Positions 50,014-59,004 are shown, counted from the first letter of the stretch. The stretch: 64,000 nucleotides of DNA from Edaphobacter lichenicola (GCF_025264645.1 NZ_CP073696.1:4960001-5024000), one strand, 5' to 3'. Notes: generated from the letters alone by a model not told the origin. Numbers and translations: made by a program.

Positions 50014-53000
50014 TTAGGCTCCAGCCGTCGAATGCTGTTCGTGGCTTTCATCCACAACTGCGGTCTTCTTTTCAGAGCTGTGTAGCAGGGCGAAGACTGC
50101 AGGAACAAAGATGAGCGTTGCGATCGTCGCGAAGCTAAGGCCACCGATCACCGCGCGGCCTAGCGGAGCATTCTGCTCTCCGCCTTCACCTGCGCCTAGA
50201 GCCATCGGAATCATGCCGATGATCATGGCAAGTGCCGTCATCATGACTGGCCGGAACCGCGTCGCTCCAGCTTCAATCGCTGCTTCGATCGCGCTCCCAT
50301 GGTGCAGCAGACGTTCTTTGGCGAATGACACCACTAGAATACTGTTCGCCGTTGCGACGCCCATGCACATGATCGCGCCCATCAGCGCAGGAACGCTCAA
50401 CGTGGTGCGGGTCGTAAACAAAAACAGAACGATGCCAGCGAGAGCAGCGGGGAGGGCTGTGATGATGATGAACGGATCGAGCCACGACTGGAAGTTGACC
50501 ACGATCAACAAATAAACAAGCACAATCGCAAAACCCAGCCCGGCGAGCAGGCCGAAGTAAGAGCTCTTCATCGTCTCGATCTGTCCGCGTACTCTCACAA
50601 AGCTCCCGCGAACCAGCGACTTCTCATTTCTCGCGACAATCTTGTCAATCTCTTTGCCGACCGAACCAAGATCACGCCCTTGAACATTGCCGTAGATGTC
50701 GAGCGTGCGGCGGATGTTGTAGTGTGTCACGACCTGCATCTCGGTGCTGCGTGAGATCTTCGCAACATCCGTCAGAATCTCCGGCTGTTTCGCGGTCTGT
50801 GCAGAGATCGGAATGTTTTCAAGCGCATTGAGAGAACTGATCTGGTACTGCGGCGTCTGCGCCACGATGTTGTAGGTCACGCCGTTCTTCGTATTCAGAT
50901 AGAACTGCGGGTTCAACTGGGTGCTGCCCCCAAGAATGTTAAGCAGGCTGCTGCCGACGTCGTGCTCCGAATAGCCACCTTGCGCTGCCTTCGTTCGGTC
51001 TACGTCAACGTTCAACACCGGGTAGTCGTCGGGCTGCTGAATGCGAAGATCAACAAGGCCGGGAACCTGCCGCAACTCGCTGAGCATCTGGTCCGCAACC
51101 TTGCGGTTTGCCGCGATGTCCGAGCCTTCGAACTGAATATCGATCGGTGCAGGCAGTCCAAAGTTCAAGATTTGGGTCACGATATCGGACGGCAGAAAGT
51201 AGAACGTAACACCGGGAAAGTCATGTGGCAGGTTGCGGCGTAGCGTCTCGACATAGTTCGCCGTCGGATGGTGGTCTTCGTTCAAAGAGACCAGGATATC
51301 GGCATCTCCGGCGCCGATCAGACCTGACGTTGCATGCTGATAGTTGAGCGTGCTGTACGGCAGACCGATATTATCCAGAATGTTGTCCATCTCTGCCGAT
51401 GGAACCGTCTTCCGAATCTCTTGTTCGATCAGGTCGCAGAGCTTTGCGGTCTCTTCGATGCGGGTACCGCTCTTGGCGCGAACGTGCAGGATGAACGAGC
51501 CGTTGTCGGTGCTTGGAAAGAAGTTCTGACCAAGGAATGGCACGAGCGCAAAGGCGCAGACGCAGATCAGCAGAAAGATAGGAACAAAAAAGATCCGCAA
51601 CTCTACCAGACGTCCGAGCAGATCTTGGTAGCTACGGCGAATCTTCTCGAAGATGCGTTCAAATCCACGCTGGAAGCGGGCGAAGATGTTGTTGGAGGGT
51701 GCCGCATGATGGTCGTGCGCCTTCAGCAGATACATCGCCAGCGTCGGCACGAGCGTGCGTGACAGAACGTAGGAGGCAAGCATGGCGAACACCACGGCCT
51801 CGGCCAGCGGAACGAACAGATAACGCGAGACCCCGCTCAGGAAGAACATCGGGAGAAACACAATGCAGATACAAAGTGTCGATACCAGGGCAGGCACAGA
51901 GATTTGCGCCGCACCCTCAACGATGGCATCGTGCAGCCCACGCCCCTCTTCCAGGTAACGCTCGATATTCTCGATCGTCACCGTTGCATCGTCCACCAGG
52001 ATACCGACCGCCAGCGCCAGTCCGCCCAGCGTCATGATGTTGATCGTCTCTCCCAGCAACCCCAGAATGATGACCGAGGTCAGGATCGACAAGGGAATCG
52101 AGACGGCAATGATGATGGTGCTGCGCCAGCTTCCGAGAAACAGAAGAATCATCATCCCGGTCAGCACAGCAGCGATCACCGCTTCGCGAATTACACCGGT
52201 CACCGATCCGCGAACGAAGATGGACTGATCACCGATCGGAGTGATCTTCAGCTCTGGCGGCAAGGTGAGCTTCACCCTTGGCAATAGCGTGCGAATGCCA
52301 CTCACAACGCTCAGCGTGGATGCAGTTCCGGATTTCAGGATCACCATTAACGCGCCGCGATGCCCGTCCTGTCGAACGATGTTCGTCTGCGGAATGCTGC
52401 CGTCGGTCACGCTGGCTACATCGCGCAGATAAATCGTCGTTCCGTTCAACTGCTTGATTGGCAGATTGCTGATGCCCTCAAGTGTCACCGGCGATGAGTT
52501 GATATGAATGTCGTACTCGTCTTCGCCGATCTTCGCCGTACCGCCCGGCTGCACCACGTTCTGCACCGCAAATGCGTTGAGTACATCGTTCGGTGACAGG
52601 CCCTTCGCCTGCAGCAGCTTCGGGTCGATATTCAACATGATCGACCGCTGCTTGCCGCCATAGATGTTCGGAATGACCGCGCCCGGTATCGACACGAGTT
52701 GCGGACGAACAAAGTTCGCTCCAAGATCGTTCAACTGCTGCTCGCTCAATCCTTCGCCTGAGAGACCAAGCTGAAGGATCGGCACGCTCGATGCGCTGAA
52801 GTTGATGATCTGCGGTGGCAGAATGCCAGGAGGAAGTTGGCGCAGTTGAAACTCCGAGGCCGCGGACACTTGAGAGTTTGCTGTATCGAGGCTCGCCCCT
52901 GGCTGCAGGTAAATCTTGACGACCACCTGGCCAGCCACCGTGGTCGACTCGACGTGCTCAACGTTATCGACCAGCACCGTAAGCGCTTTCTCATACGGTG

Positions 53001-53193
53001 TTGTCAGTCGCCCTTCGAGCTCCTCTGGATTCAGGCCCGTATACTGCCACGCGACGGACACAACGGGAATGTTGATATTGGGAAAGATATCCGTCGGCGT
53101 GCTCATGATCACGACAGGCGCTGCAATCAAGATGAGGATCGCCAGCACGATAAACGTGTAGGGGCGGCTAAGCGCAATTTTTACGATCCACAT
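50014..53193 (-). CDS. RND efflux permease (AcrB/HAE1-like)
   Basis: A 1059-residue inner-membrane pump of normal length. The first helix begins MWIVKIALSRPYTFIVLAIL, then MSTPTDIFPNINIPVVSV. TM2-6 include LGGLALAVGILVDDATVTIENIERYLEEG with the paired Asp of the proton relay. The second half repeats the layout with QNFFPSTDNGSF and MGAIMCMGVATANSILVVSFA. The C-terminus is short and His-containing. It is the first gene of a pump-adaptor-channel operon. The substrate is probably small hydrophobic or toxic compounds; it is not predictable. The LysR gene is divergent. Confidence 0.94.
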   Translation of the reverse strand: MWIVKIALSRPYTFIVLAILILIAAPVVIMSTPTDIFPNINIPVVSVAWQYTGLNPEELEGRLTTPYEKALTVLVDNVEHVESTTVAGQVVVKIYLQPGASLDTANSQVSAASEFQLRQLPPGILPPQIINFSASSVPILQLGLSGEGLSEQQLNDLGANFVRPQLVSIPGAVIPNIYGGKQRSIMLNIDPKLLQAKGLSPNDVLNAFAVQNVVQPGGTAKIGEDEYDIHINSSPVTLEGISNLPIKQLNGTTIYLRDVASVTDGSIPQTNIVRQDGHRGALMVILKSGTASTLSVVSGIRTLLPRVKLTLPPELKITPIGDQSIFVRGSVTGVIREAVIAAVLTGMMILLFLGSWRSTIIIAVSIPLSILTSVIILGLLGETINIMTLGGLALAVGILVDDATVTIENIERYLEEGRGLHDAIVEGAAQISVPALVSTLCICIVFLPMFFLSGVSRYLFVPLAEAVVFAMLASYVLSRTLVPTLAMYLLKAHDHHAAPSNNIFARFQRGFERIFEKIRRSYQDLLGRLVELRIFFVPIFLLICVCAFALVPFLGQNFFPSTDNGSFILHVRAKSGTRIEETAKLCDLIEQEIRKTVPSAEMDNILDNIGLPYSTLNYQHATSGLIGAGDADILVSLNEDHHPTANYVETLRRNLPHDFPGVTFYFLPSDIVTQILNFGLPAPIDIQFEGSDIAANRKVADQMLSELRQVPGLVDLRIQQPDDYPVLNVDVDRTKAAQGGYSEHDVGSSLLNILGGSTQLNPQFYLNTKNGVTYNIVAQTPQYQISSLNALENIPISAQTAKQPEILTDVAKISRSTEMQVVTHYNIRRTLDIYGNVQGRDLGSVGKEIDKIVARNEKSLVRGSFVRVRGQIETMKSSYFGLLAGLGFAIVLVYLLIVVNFQSWLDPFIIITALPAALAGIVLFLFTTRTTLSVPALMGAIMCMGVATANSILVVSFAKERLLHHGSAIEAAIEAGATRFRPVMMTALAMIIGMIPMALGAGEGGEQNAPLGRAVIGGLSFATIATLIFVPAVFALLHSSEKKTAVVDESHEQHSTAGA

Positions 53194-53224
53194 CGACGAG
53201 GCTCTCCCAGTCCGGTGAAGTCTT

Positions 53225-53256
53225 TATATAGAGTAAGACATTTCTCACTCTATATA
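53225..53256. promoter_or_regulatory. Perfect palindrome upstream of RND operon (operator candidate)
   Basis: TATATAGAGT (53225-53234) and ACTCTATATA (53247-53256) are perfect complements around 12 bases. It starts 32 bases upstream of the pump ATG. Position and symmetry suit a regulator site, most simply for the divergent LysR protein. Confidence 0.7.
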
Positions 53257-53283
53257 GGTTTCACAGTTATTTCCGCCAGCAAG

Positions 53284-53300
53284 TATCGGTAAAACCGATA
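53284..53300. promoter_or_regulatory. Second palindrome next to LysR gene
   Basis: TATCGGT (53284-53290) AAA ACCGATA (53294-53300), perfect over seven bases, 23 bases before the LysR ATG. It could be the autoregulatory site or a different protein's site, since its sequence differs from the 53225 palindrome. Confidence 0.6.
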
Positions 53301-53322
53301 AACTGGAGGCCGGGACTTACTT

Positions 53323-54231
53323 ATGGAGTTGAGACACCTGCGGTATCTGTGCGCCGTCGCCGACTACGGTACCTTCAGCGAGGCCGGTCGCCAGCTTCAC
53401 GTCTCGCAGTCGGCGATCAGCGAGCAGATCGCCGATCTCGAACGCGAAGTCGGCGGAACTCTTGTCGATCGCTCTTCAAGCCGCACACGCCTCACACCGC
53501 AGGGCAGGCTCTTTCTCGCAGAAGCCCGCAAGACCCTAATCGCTGCGGACCACGCCCGCGAGGTGATGCAGCGCTCGCTCCTCGGCGAAGTCGGTTCACT
53601 CTCGATCGGGTTCTTTCTCTGGGGCGCGGGAGGCTTCTTCGCACGCATCATCCGCGACTATCGAAAGCTTCACCCTCACATCAAGTTATCGCTGCATGAA
53701 CTGCGCACGCCCGAGCAGATGGAGGCTCTCGTTAATGGCAAGATCGACGTCGGCTTCGCCCGCCCGCTGGAGGCTCCCTTCGACCGCACTCTCCGCGCTG
53801 AGCTTCTCTACCGCGACCCCGTCGTCGTCGTCCTCCCGCGCGATCATCCTCTAGCCGGAAGCCCTGTCTCAATCGATGCGCTAGCCGGCGAGCGGTTTGT
53901 GCTCTGCGATCGATACATGACCCCTGCGCTGTTTGACGGCATCGTCGCGCTTTGTTCCTCAGCGGGCTTCTCGCCGAATATCGTCAACACCTCTGCGGCC
54001 TGGTCCAGCGTACTTACGCTTGTGGAATCCGGCGAGGGCATCGCGCTGGTTCCGTCCCGTGTGCGGTATCTCAAGCCGCCCGGTGTCGTCATCTCGCCGC
54101 TCGTTCCGCAAAGCCTTTATATGGGCCTGTCCGTTGTCTGGAATCCGCAGAACGAAGGGCCGATCCTGCAGAACTTCCTGCGGCTGGTCCGTGAAAATAA
54201 AGATCGTATCCGGCGCACCAACGGCAACTAG
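53323..54231 (+). CDS. LysR-type transcriptional regulator
   Basis: A 302-residue regulator. The N-terminal winged helix reads MELRHLRYLCAVADYGTFSE, then GRQLHVSQSAISEQIADLE, the usual LysR pattern. The effector-binding domain starts near residue 90 (SLSIGFFLWGAGGFF). It is of the LTTR subgroup with VVVLPRDHPLAGS and EGIALVPSRVRYL. GGAGG is 13 bases before the ATG. Divergent from the RND efflux operon, it is the expected regulator of that operon, with a small ligand that is perhaps also a pump substrate. Confidence 0.93.
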   Translation: MELRHLRYLCAVADYGTFSEAGRQLHVSQSAISEQIADLEREVGGTLVDRSSSRTRLTPQGRLFLAEARKTLIAADHAREVMQRSLLGEVGSLSIGFFLWGAGGFFARIIRDYRKLHPHIKLSLHELRTPEQMEALVNGKIDVGFARPLEAPFDRTLRAELLYRDPVVVVLPRDHPLAGSPVSIDALAGERFVLCDRYMTPALFDGIVALCSSAGFSPNIVNTSAAWSSVLTLVESGEGIALVPSRVRYLKPPGVVISPLVPQSLYMGLSVVWNPQNEGPILQNFLRLVRENKDRIRRTNGN

Positions 54232-54291
54232 CCGTACGCGTTCTCCCACGTACAAACAACTCCGCCCCAGCAGCGAAGATTTTAGTGTCTA

Positions 54292-54705
54292 ATGCTCTTC
54301 ATGATCAGACCTTGCTTCCTCGTCATCGACCGAGAGTTCCCCGGCAGCATCTCGACCCGCAAGCTGGTGATCGAAACGGCTAAGTTCAACGTCATTACGG
54401 CATACAGCGGCCAGGAGGCCCTCGACGTCTTCACCAGATTCCCTGCCGTCAGCGGCATCGTGCTTGACGGCGGCCTCGACGATGTCCCGTGCGGCGAACT
54501 GGCCGCCAAAATCAAGCAGCTTCAGCCAAAGGTTCCCATCATTGTGATCGCAGCGCCGGGCTTCGATGGATGTCCCCAGGCCGACTATCAACTGGAGTCT
54601 TTCGATCCGGCCAAGCTGCTGGAGATTCTCCGCAGCATTAAGCCAGAGGCCGCCGCGCAGATCGAAAAGCGCAACGAAGAGCTCAGCCGCGAGAAGTTGG
54701 TATAG
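54292..54705 (+). CDS. Degenerate receiver-like (CheY-fold) protein
   Basis: A 137-residue protein; ATG 54301 is an alternative start. The fold is that of a response-regulator receiver: FLVIDREFPGSISTRKLVI, then FNVITAYSGQEALDVFTRF, the phosphoacceptor position in GIVLDGGLDDVPCGELAAKI, and VPIIVIAAPGF. The acidic pair near the N-terminus is reduced to a single Asp, and the C-terminal Lys-Pro motif reads SFDPAKLLE. Phosphorylation is therefore doubtful. It ends with a charged helix and has no output domain. No histidine kinase is next to it. Confidence 0.75.
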   Translation: MLFMIRPCFLVIDREFPGSISTRKLVIETAKFNVITAYSGQEALDVFTRFPAVSGIVLDGGLDDVPCGELAAKIKQLQPKVPIIVIAAPGFDGCPQADYQLESFDPAKLLEILRSIKPEAAAQIEKRNEELSREKLV

Positions 54706-54710
54706 CGCGC

Positions 54711-54757
54711 CAAACAAAACGGCCCTTCCTTCGCGTGGTTCCGCGAAGAAAGGGCCA
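54711..54757 (-). terminator. Terminator after the YceI gene
   Basis: In the minus-strand transcript a hairpin of 15-base arms (54721-54735 with 54742-54756, one mismatch) is followed by GTTTTGTTTGG. It lies just after the YceI stop and before the convergent receiver gene. Confidence 0.85.
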
Positions 54758-54771
54758 GTAGAGCCGACTGT

Positions 54772-55362
54772 TTATTTGCTGGCTTCGACGTCGATCGTGA
54801 ACTTTACGTCGTCGCCAAGTATTGGGCTGCCAAACTTTGAGCCGAAGTTAAAGTCGCTGCGCTTCAGCGTGCCCGTCGCCGAGAAGCCAGTCACCAGTTT
54901 GCCGCCCTGGCCCTTTTGCGGAGCCGTGGGGCCATCCACATCGAGCGTTACGCTCTTGGTCACGCCAGCCAGCGTCAGATCGCCGACAACCTTCAGACTG
55001 CCTGCCGCGCCAGTTACCGAGGTCGACTTGAACGTCAGTGTCGGAAACTTCTCGACGTTGAAGAAGTCCGGAGACTTCAGGTGACCATCGCGCTTGTCGT
55101 TATTGGTCGTCACTGTGGTCGCGTTAATTGTGGCCTGAACACTGGAGTTGCTGGGATTCTTGTCATCCCACACAACCTCGCCGGTTACGCCGCTGATCGA
55201 ACCACGGACGGTGCTGACACCGCCATGCTTGATCGCAAAGTTGACCTGGGCATGGTTCGAATCGATCGTCCAGGTTGAGGTGGAAGCCGAGGTTTGGGCG
55301 AACGCGCCAACTCCGGTAAGGAGCAGGGCAGAGAGGGCGGCAGTAAAGAGGCGACGGTTCAT
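54772..55362 (-). CDS. YceI family protein
   Basis: A 196-residue exported lipocalin-like protein. The signal peptide ends GVGAFAQT. The domain reads STWTIDSNHAQVNFAIKHGG, then VRGSISGVTGEVVWDD, KRDGHLKSPDFFNVEKFPTLTFKS and LTLAGVTKSVTLDVDG, all typical of YceI. Such proteins bind polyisoprenoid-like lipids in the periplasm. The next upstream gene on this strand is a pirin, with 129 bases between that include an 8-base inverted repeat. Confidence 0.92.
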   Translation of the reverse strand: MNRRLFTAALSALLLTGVGAFAQTSASTSTWTIDSNHAQVNFAIKHGGVSTVRGSISGVTGEVVWDDKNPSNSSVQATINATTVTTNNDKRDGHLKSPDFFNVEKFPTLTFKSTSVTGAAGSLKVVGDLTLAGVTKSVTLDVDGPTAPQKGQGGKLVTGFSATGTLKRSDFNFGSKFGSPILGDDVKFTIDVEASK

Positions 55363-55410
55363 AGATAGTTTCTCCTGGTAGATGGGTCTCGTGTGAGATG
55401 TCTCGGATGT

Positions 55411-55443
55411 GGTGGCAGACCAAAAAAGTATGTGCCTGCCACC
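55411..55443. repeat. Inverted repeat between pirin and YceI genes
   Basis: GGTGGCAG (55411-55418) / CTGCCACC (55436-55443), perfect, around 17 bases rich in A on the plus strand. It may be a weak terminator for the pirin gene or a control site for YceI. Confidence 0.45.
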
Positions 55444-55491
55444 GTTGCATGTTTGCGGTAAAAATTTAAACAGATGGTCCAGCGAGAGAGA

Positions 55492-56196
55492 TTATGCAAG
55501 GTCGAACAACAGAACCTCGCTATTCACTGCTCCCTGTGCGGCGACGTTCAGCAACTCCTCGTCGTCCGCGGCAACAGCATCGCCGGTCTTCAAGGTTTTG
55601 CCGTTCACCGTTACCTCGCCATGGATCACATGCAACCACGCATGTCGCTTCTTACCGAGCGGATAAGTAAGCTGTTTCCCGGGCGTAAGCTCAGCGACCG
55701 ATACGCTCGTATCCTGGTTGATCGTCGCGGCTCCGGCGATCTTCACCGGAGAAGCCAGCAGCTTGAACTTGTCCAGCTTCTCTGCTGCTTCGAACTTCAA
55801 CTGCTCATAGCCCGGCGTGGTTCCCCTGCTCTTCGGCTCAATCCATATCTGCAGAAAGTGAACGGGCTCTGTCTCCGAACCGTTGAACTCACTATGCACC
55901 ACGCCGCTGCCGGCCGACATCTTCTGAATCTCGTTCGGTCCCAGCACCTCCACGTGGCCCATGCTGTCTTTATGTGCGAGCTTGCCCTTCAACACATAGC
56001 TAAGAATCTCCATATCACGATGCGCATGTGCGCCAAATCCACGTCCCTCGGCTACGCGGTCTTCATTGATCACGCGCAGGGAGCGATAGCCCATGTGCGC
56101 CGGGTCGTGGTAGTTGGCAAACGAAAACGTATGGTGGGAATCGAGCCATCCGTGATCTGCGTGTCCTCTTTCGTTACTCTTGCGAACAGTCAACAT
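55492..56196 (-). CDS. Pirin family protein (YhaK-like)
   Basis: A 234-residue bicupin. The N-terminal cupin has DSHHTFSFANYHDP, EGRGFGAHAHRDMEILSYVLKG and SAGSGVVHSEFNGSE, giving the His/Glu metal site of pirins. The C-terminal cupin (about 150-234) is poorer in metal ligands, as in short pirins. Roles proposed for the family include quercetinase-like activity and redox response. The gene is 35 bases after the MarR gene on the same strand, very likely co-transcribed. Confidence 0.92.
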   Translation of the reverse strand: MLTVRKSNERGHADHGWLDSHHTFSFANYHDPAHMGYRSLRVINEDRVAEGRGFGAHAHRDMEILSYVLKGKLAHKDSMGHVEVLGPNEIQKMSAGSGVVHSEFNGSETEPVHFLQIWIEPKSRGTTPGYEQLKFEAAEKLDKFKLLASPVKIAGAATINQDTSVSVAELTPGKQLTYPLGKKRHAWLHVIHGEVTVNGKTLKTGDAVAADDEELLNVAAQGAVNSEVLLFDLA

Positions 56197-56231
56197 AATG
56201 TTTCCTCTCCTTCGTGCATCCGGCCGAGCGC

Positions 56232-56714
56232 TCAGGCCAAATCTTTGTGTTCCACTTCTTTCTGTGTCGGAATCGCAACCTTCGCCGCGAGACCGATCTT
56301 CTTCAAACCCTCATACATCGTTCTGCGTTCTTCCGTCGAGAGCCCTGCCGTCACTTGCTCCAGATCCTTCTCGTGTCGTGCATAGATCTCTGCGATGAAT
56401 CCTTTTCCTTCACAGGTCAGCTCTACCAGGCGTATCCGGCGATCCGAATTGCAGCTTCTCCGCACTACCAGTCCGCGCTTCTCCAGGCGGTCGATCGCCG
56501 AAGTCATTGAGGCGCTGGCCAGCAACACCTTCTCGCCGATCACGGAGATCGTCAGTGGGCCTTTGTGCAGCAGCACCTCCAGCACCATAAAGTCACTCAA
56601 TCCAAGCCCTTGCCCGGTGATGGCCCCTTCGATATAACTCACAATCGAGCCATAAGCCCGGGCCAGAACCAGCCAGAGCCGGGGCGCCGAAATGTTATTG
56701 CTCTGATCTGTCAT
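56232..56714 (-). CDS. MarR family transcriptional regulator
   Basis: A 160-residue regulator from ATG 56714 with GGAG upstream; an ATG at 56726 is also in frame. The winged helix reads LSDFMVLEVLLHKGPLTISV, then ASASMTSAIDRLEKRGLVVRRS, and the wing has CNSDRRIRLVELT. Flanking helices form the dimer. It heads a MarR-pirin pair and probably represses it. A perfect 18-base palindrome 29 bases upstream of the start is the likely operator. Confidence 0.93.
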   Translation of the reverse strand: MTDQSNNISAPRLWLVLARAYGSIVSYIEGAITGQGLGLSDFMVLEVLLHKGPLTISVIGEKVLLASASMTSAIDRLEKRGLVVRRSCNSDRRIRLVELTCEGKGFIAEIYARHEKDLEQVTAGLSTEERRTMYEGLKKIGLAAKVAIPTQKEVEHKDLA

Positions 56715-56742
56715 TCCGGCTCCCAACTCCTACGATATAGGA

Positions 56743-56760
56743 TATCTCGACATCGAGATA
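56743..56760. promoter_or_regulatory. MarR operator candidate
   Basis: TATCTCGACATCGAGATA: two perfect 8-base arms around CA, 29 bases upstream of the MarR ATG. The TCTCGA/TCGAGA half-sites resemble MarR-family operators linked to pirin genes in proteobacteria, as far as I recall. Confidence 0.75.
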
Positions 56761-56925
56761 AGATTCAAAATCTACTGTCCATCCTTTGGTAAGGGTTGCC
56801 TGATTACAGAGATGTCAGGAAAACTCTTATCTTTCATATGGTTAGACTGGAAGCGAGAGGGAATGAACCGTCGCCGTGGTCTTCTCCCGATTCGATGCGA
56901 ACGTCGTCGTCGCCACTGCAGGAGC

Positions 56926-58101
56926 CTAGTGTATCGCCACGACCAAGTCTTTTATGACTTCGGCAAGCGGCATTTGGGCGAGCACAACGGCTAACAAGGG
57001 GATTGCCACCGAAGCCGCCAACACGTAAACAGAGGCCATGTCAGCAGGAAGAGGCTTCAACTGTGCAATCTTCTCGAAGCTGTTCCCGAAATCGGCGAGA
57101 GTGCTGCTCTCAGGTGCCTGAAGGAATTCGCGTTCGTGGCCAGCACGATTCACGATCCATTTTTCCTGAAACTCTTCGCTGTGAATTTGACCGAGAACGC
57201 CGTATTCCATGAGCCCTCTACGTCGCAGTGCCGCCAGACGAGGGCCAAAAAAAAGAAGTGGCCCAAATGCGATCAGCGCAATGAGCACGGCAAGGACGAT
57301 AGCGGGCAGTCTGAAGTCGTTCAGGCGGGCACCGTGACGGAGAATGTCATGGCGCCAAGTCGATCCGACGACATTGGTAACAGCGAAGGCGATTGGTGCG
57401 AAAGCTGATGCGGAGACGTCCAGAAAACCGAGCCCTCCGCGTTCGTCGGGATGGGTTGCGATCAGCTTCAGGTTCTGTCTTGAAAGCTTGAATACAAAAA
57501 ATGTCCACAATAACCATCTCCACAGTGCCAGCCCCAGCAGGAAATTCCAAAGAGGTGCACTCACCACAACCGCATACCAGCCTGCTGCGGTCAGGCGGAA
57601 GCCGCTTCCGACGTCCTGACCAAGCCAGGGAGTTGGATCGACGAGTCCCCGGTACGAGGTTGCGTCATGAAGGATGAGCAACGCTAGAACAATAAGTTCG
57701 GGAAGGTAGGCGTCGCGGAGACGAACAAGTCTGGTGACGACGCCATCCATGTACGCCGAGTCTGCGGCTCCCAGCAGGCCTGCCTGGCGGATATACGCAA
57801 ACGATGCGCGGAAGAGCGAATCCATGAGGAGATCGCCGACCAGCAGCGCGGGAATTGCAATTAGTACGCGGGAGTGGACGCGGTAGTCCGTCAGGAGCGA
57901 GCGCAAACCCGCGGGGTTCGAAAGTGCAGTGATGAGAAACAGCGGCAGCCAGGCAATACCAATAAGGACGGCGATTCGGCGGCCGAGATCCCATCGATTC
58001 GCACGGATAAGCCCGATTGTCTGTTGGGCTCGGTAAAACGGGCCTCCACGTATGAGTGAAGACTCGGAAGCGGGGGCGGTAACGTTCAGTGGGGCGTCCA
58101 T
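56926..58101 (-). CDS. Uncharacterised polytopic membrane protein
   Basis: A 391-residue inner-membrane protein with about seven hydrophobic helices (IAVLIGIAWLPLFLITAL, VLIAIPALLVGDLLM, LIVLALLILHDATSY, AVVVSAPLWNFLLGLALW, IVLALIALIAFGPLLFFGP-type segment, and a C-terminal helix VYVLAASVAIPLLAVVLAQ). A cytoplasmic loop has KLSRQNLKLIATHPDERGGLGFLD. I recognise no transport or enzyme motif. It is transcribed alone, in the same direction as the flavodoxin-like gene upstream. Confidence 0.75.
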   Translation of the reverse strand: MDAPLNVTAPASESSLIRGGPFYRAQQTIGLIRANRWDLGRRIAVLIGIAWLPLFLITALSNPAGLRSLLTDYRVHSRVLIAIPALLVGDLLMDSLFRASFAYIRQAGLLGAADSAYMDGVVTRLVRLRDAYLPELIVLALLILHDATSYRGLVDPTPWLGQDVGSGFRLTAAGWYAVVVSAPLWNFLLGLALWRWLLWTFFVFKLSRQNLKLIATHPDERGGLGFLDVSASAFAPIAFAVTNVVGSTWRHDILRHGARLNDFRLPAIVLAVLIALIAFGPLLFFGPRLAALRRRGLMEYGVLGQIHSEEFQEKWIVNRAGHEREFLQAPESSTLADFGNSFEKIAQLKPLPADMASVYVLAASVAIPLLAVVLAQMPLAEVIKDLVVAIH

Positions 58102-58247
58102 GAGCAGTGGCCCTCTCTAAGCGGCCAATTATATCCAAGCAGGAGTGACAAACCCGCCCTTCCGAGTGCGTTTGTCGATTGGGTAGCCGGTGGCAGCCCA
58201 GGCATTCGCGCGACAAAAGCCGCTTTGTCGGTAGTTTTGGCGGGCTC

Positions 58248-58715
58248 TCACACTCGCTTCTGGCCTAGTTTTCGTCCTGCTTCTTTCATTTGTTCCGTCA
58301 GGTCACTGGCATCGGGCGCTACCGTGGGGAGCACTGTCACCCCCGCTGTCCGCAGCGCCTCTTCCACGACGAGCTGCGCCTCGGTCTTTGCAACAGCGCT
58401 TCCTTCAGCACCAAATGTCCAGGCTTGTTTCTGAAGGAATGAGGTTTTATCGGCCGCTGTCAGTGCCGATAAAAGCCAATCCAACTCCCGTTTGGGCTGC
58501 GCATCTTCCAGGCCGACGACGATGACGTCTGCCCACAGCAAGTCGGCTTCCTTCAGCGTTCCGTAGCCCTTGTGGCCTACTTCAACCGCTCCTGCCGTTA
58601 CCAACCGTCTTAGCCGAATATTCGCTTCGGACTCTACCGCGCCGACACCTACGGCCAGTGCCAGCTGCTCCGTGCGCTCCGTATTCGCCTGAAATATGAC
58701 CAGGACGTTGCTCAT
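58248..58715 (-). CDS. Flavodoxin-like fold protein (WrbA-related, degenerate)
   Basis: A 155-residue protein. It begins with a strand and a phosphate-loop-like segment (SNVLVIFQANTERTEQLALAV), then ADLLWADVIVVGLEDA and KTSFLQKQAWTFGAEG, matching the flavodoxin/WrbA layout of strand, FMN loop, strand. The usual TGxT of flavodoxins is ANTERT here. FMN binding is plausible but not certain. It lacks the longer C-terminal part of WrbA (about 200 residues). Confidence 0.65.
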   Translation of the reverse strand: MSNVLVIFQANTERTEQLALAVGVGAVESEANIRLRRLVTAGAVEVGHKGYGTLKEADLLWADVIVVGLEDAQPKRELDWLLSALTAADKTSFLQKQAWTFGAEGSAVAKTEAQLVVEEALRTAGVTVLPTVAPDASDLTEQMKEAGRKLGQKRV

Positions 58716-59004
58716 CGAGTTGCTCTCCTTGTGTTGGCTCTGAGTTCATCCTAGTCGCTGCCGGAAGGGAGGGGCGAGGAGGTCTTGCGTGCGAGATTTT
58801 GAGTTTATTTGCGCGGAAAAAATTCTGGATGGTGGAATGTCGTTTTTACAGGGGTATTTGCGAATCCGGAGGTGTTTTTGGATGGTTTTTTGTGGTGAAG
58901 TTGTGGTGATTTGCGTGGCAAACGTGGTGTTTAAACGACCACAGTTTCTGCATTGAACAATACGCCACGTTTGCCAACTTTATTTTGAGGGCAGGAAGCT
59001 AGGA
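58716..59004. other. Intergenic region with long inverted repeat
   Basis: 289 bases between the OPT stop and the flavodoxin-like start, AT-richer than its flanks and containing many short G/T tracts (GGTGTTTTTGGATGG-like). No coding frame stands out. A 12-base inverted repeat is annotated separately. Confidence 0.5.
58916..58976. repeat. 12-base perfect inverted repeat
   Basis: TGGCAAACGTGG (58916-58927) / CCACGTTTGCCA (58965-58976) around 37 bases. The arms can extend by a G-T wobble and two further pairs. There is no T-run, so it is not a standard terminator for the OPT gene. Confidence 0.7.
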
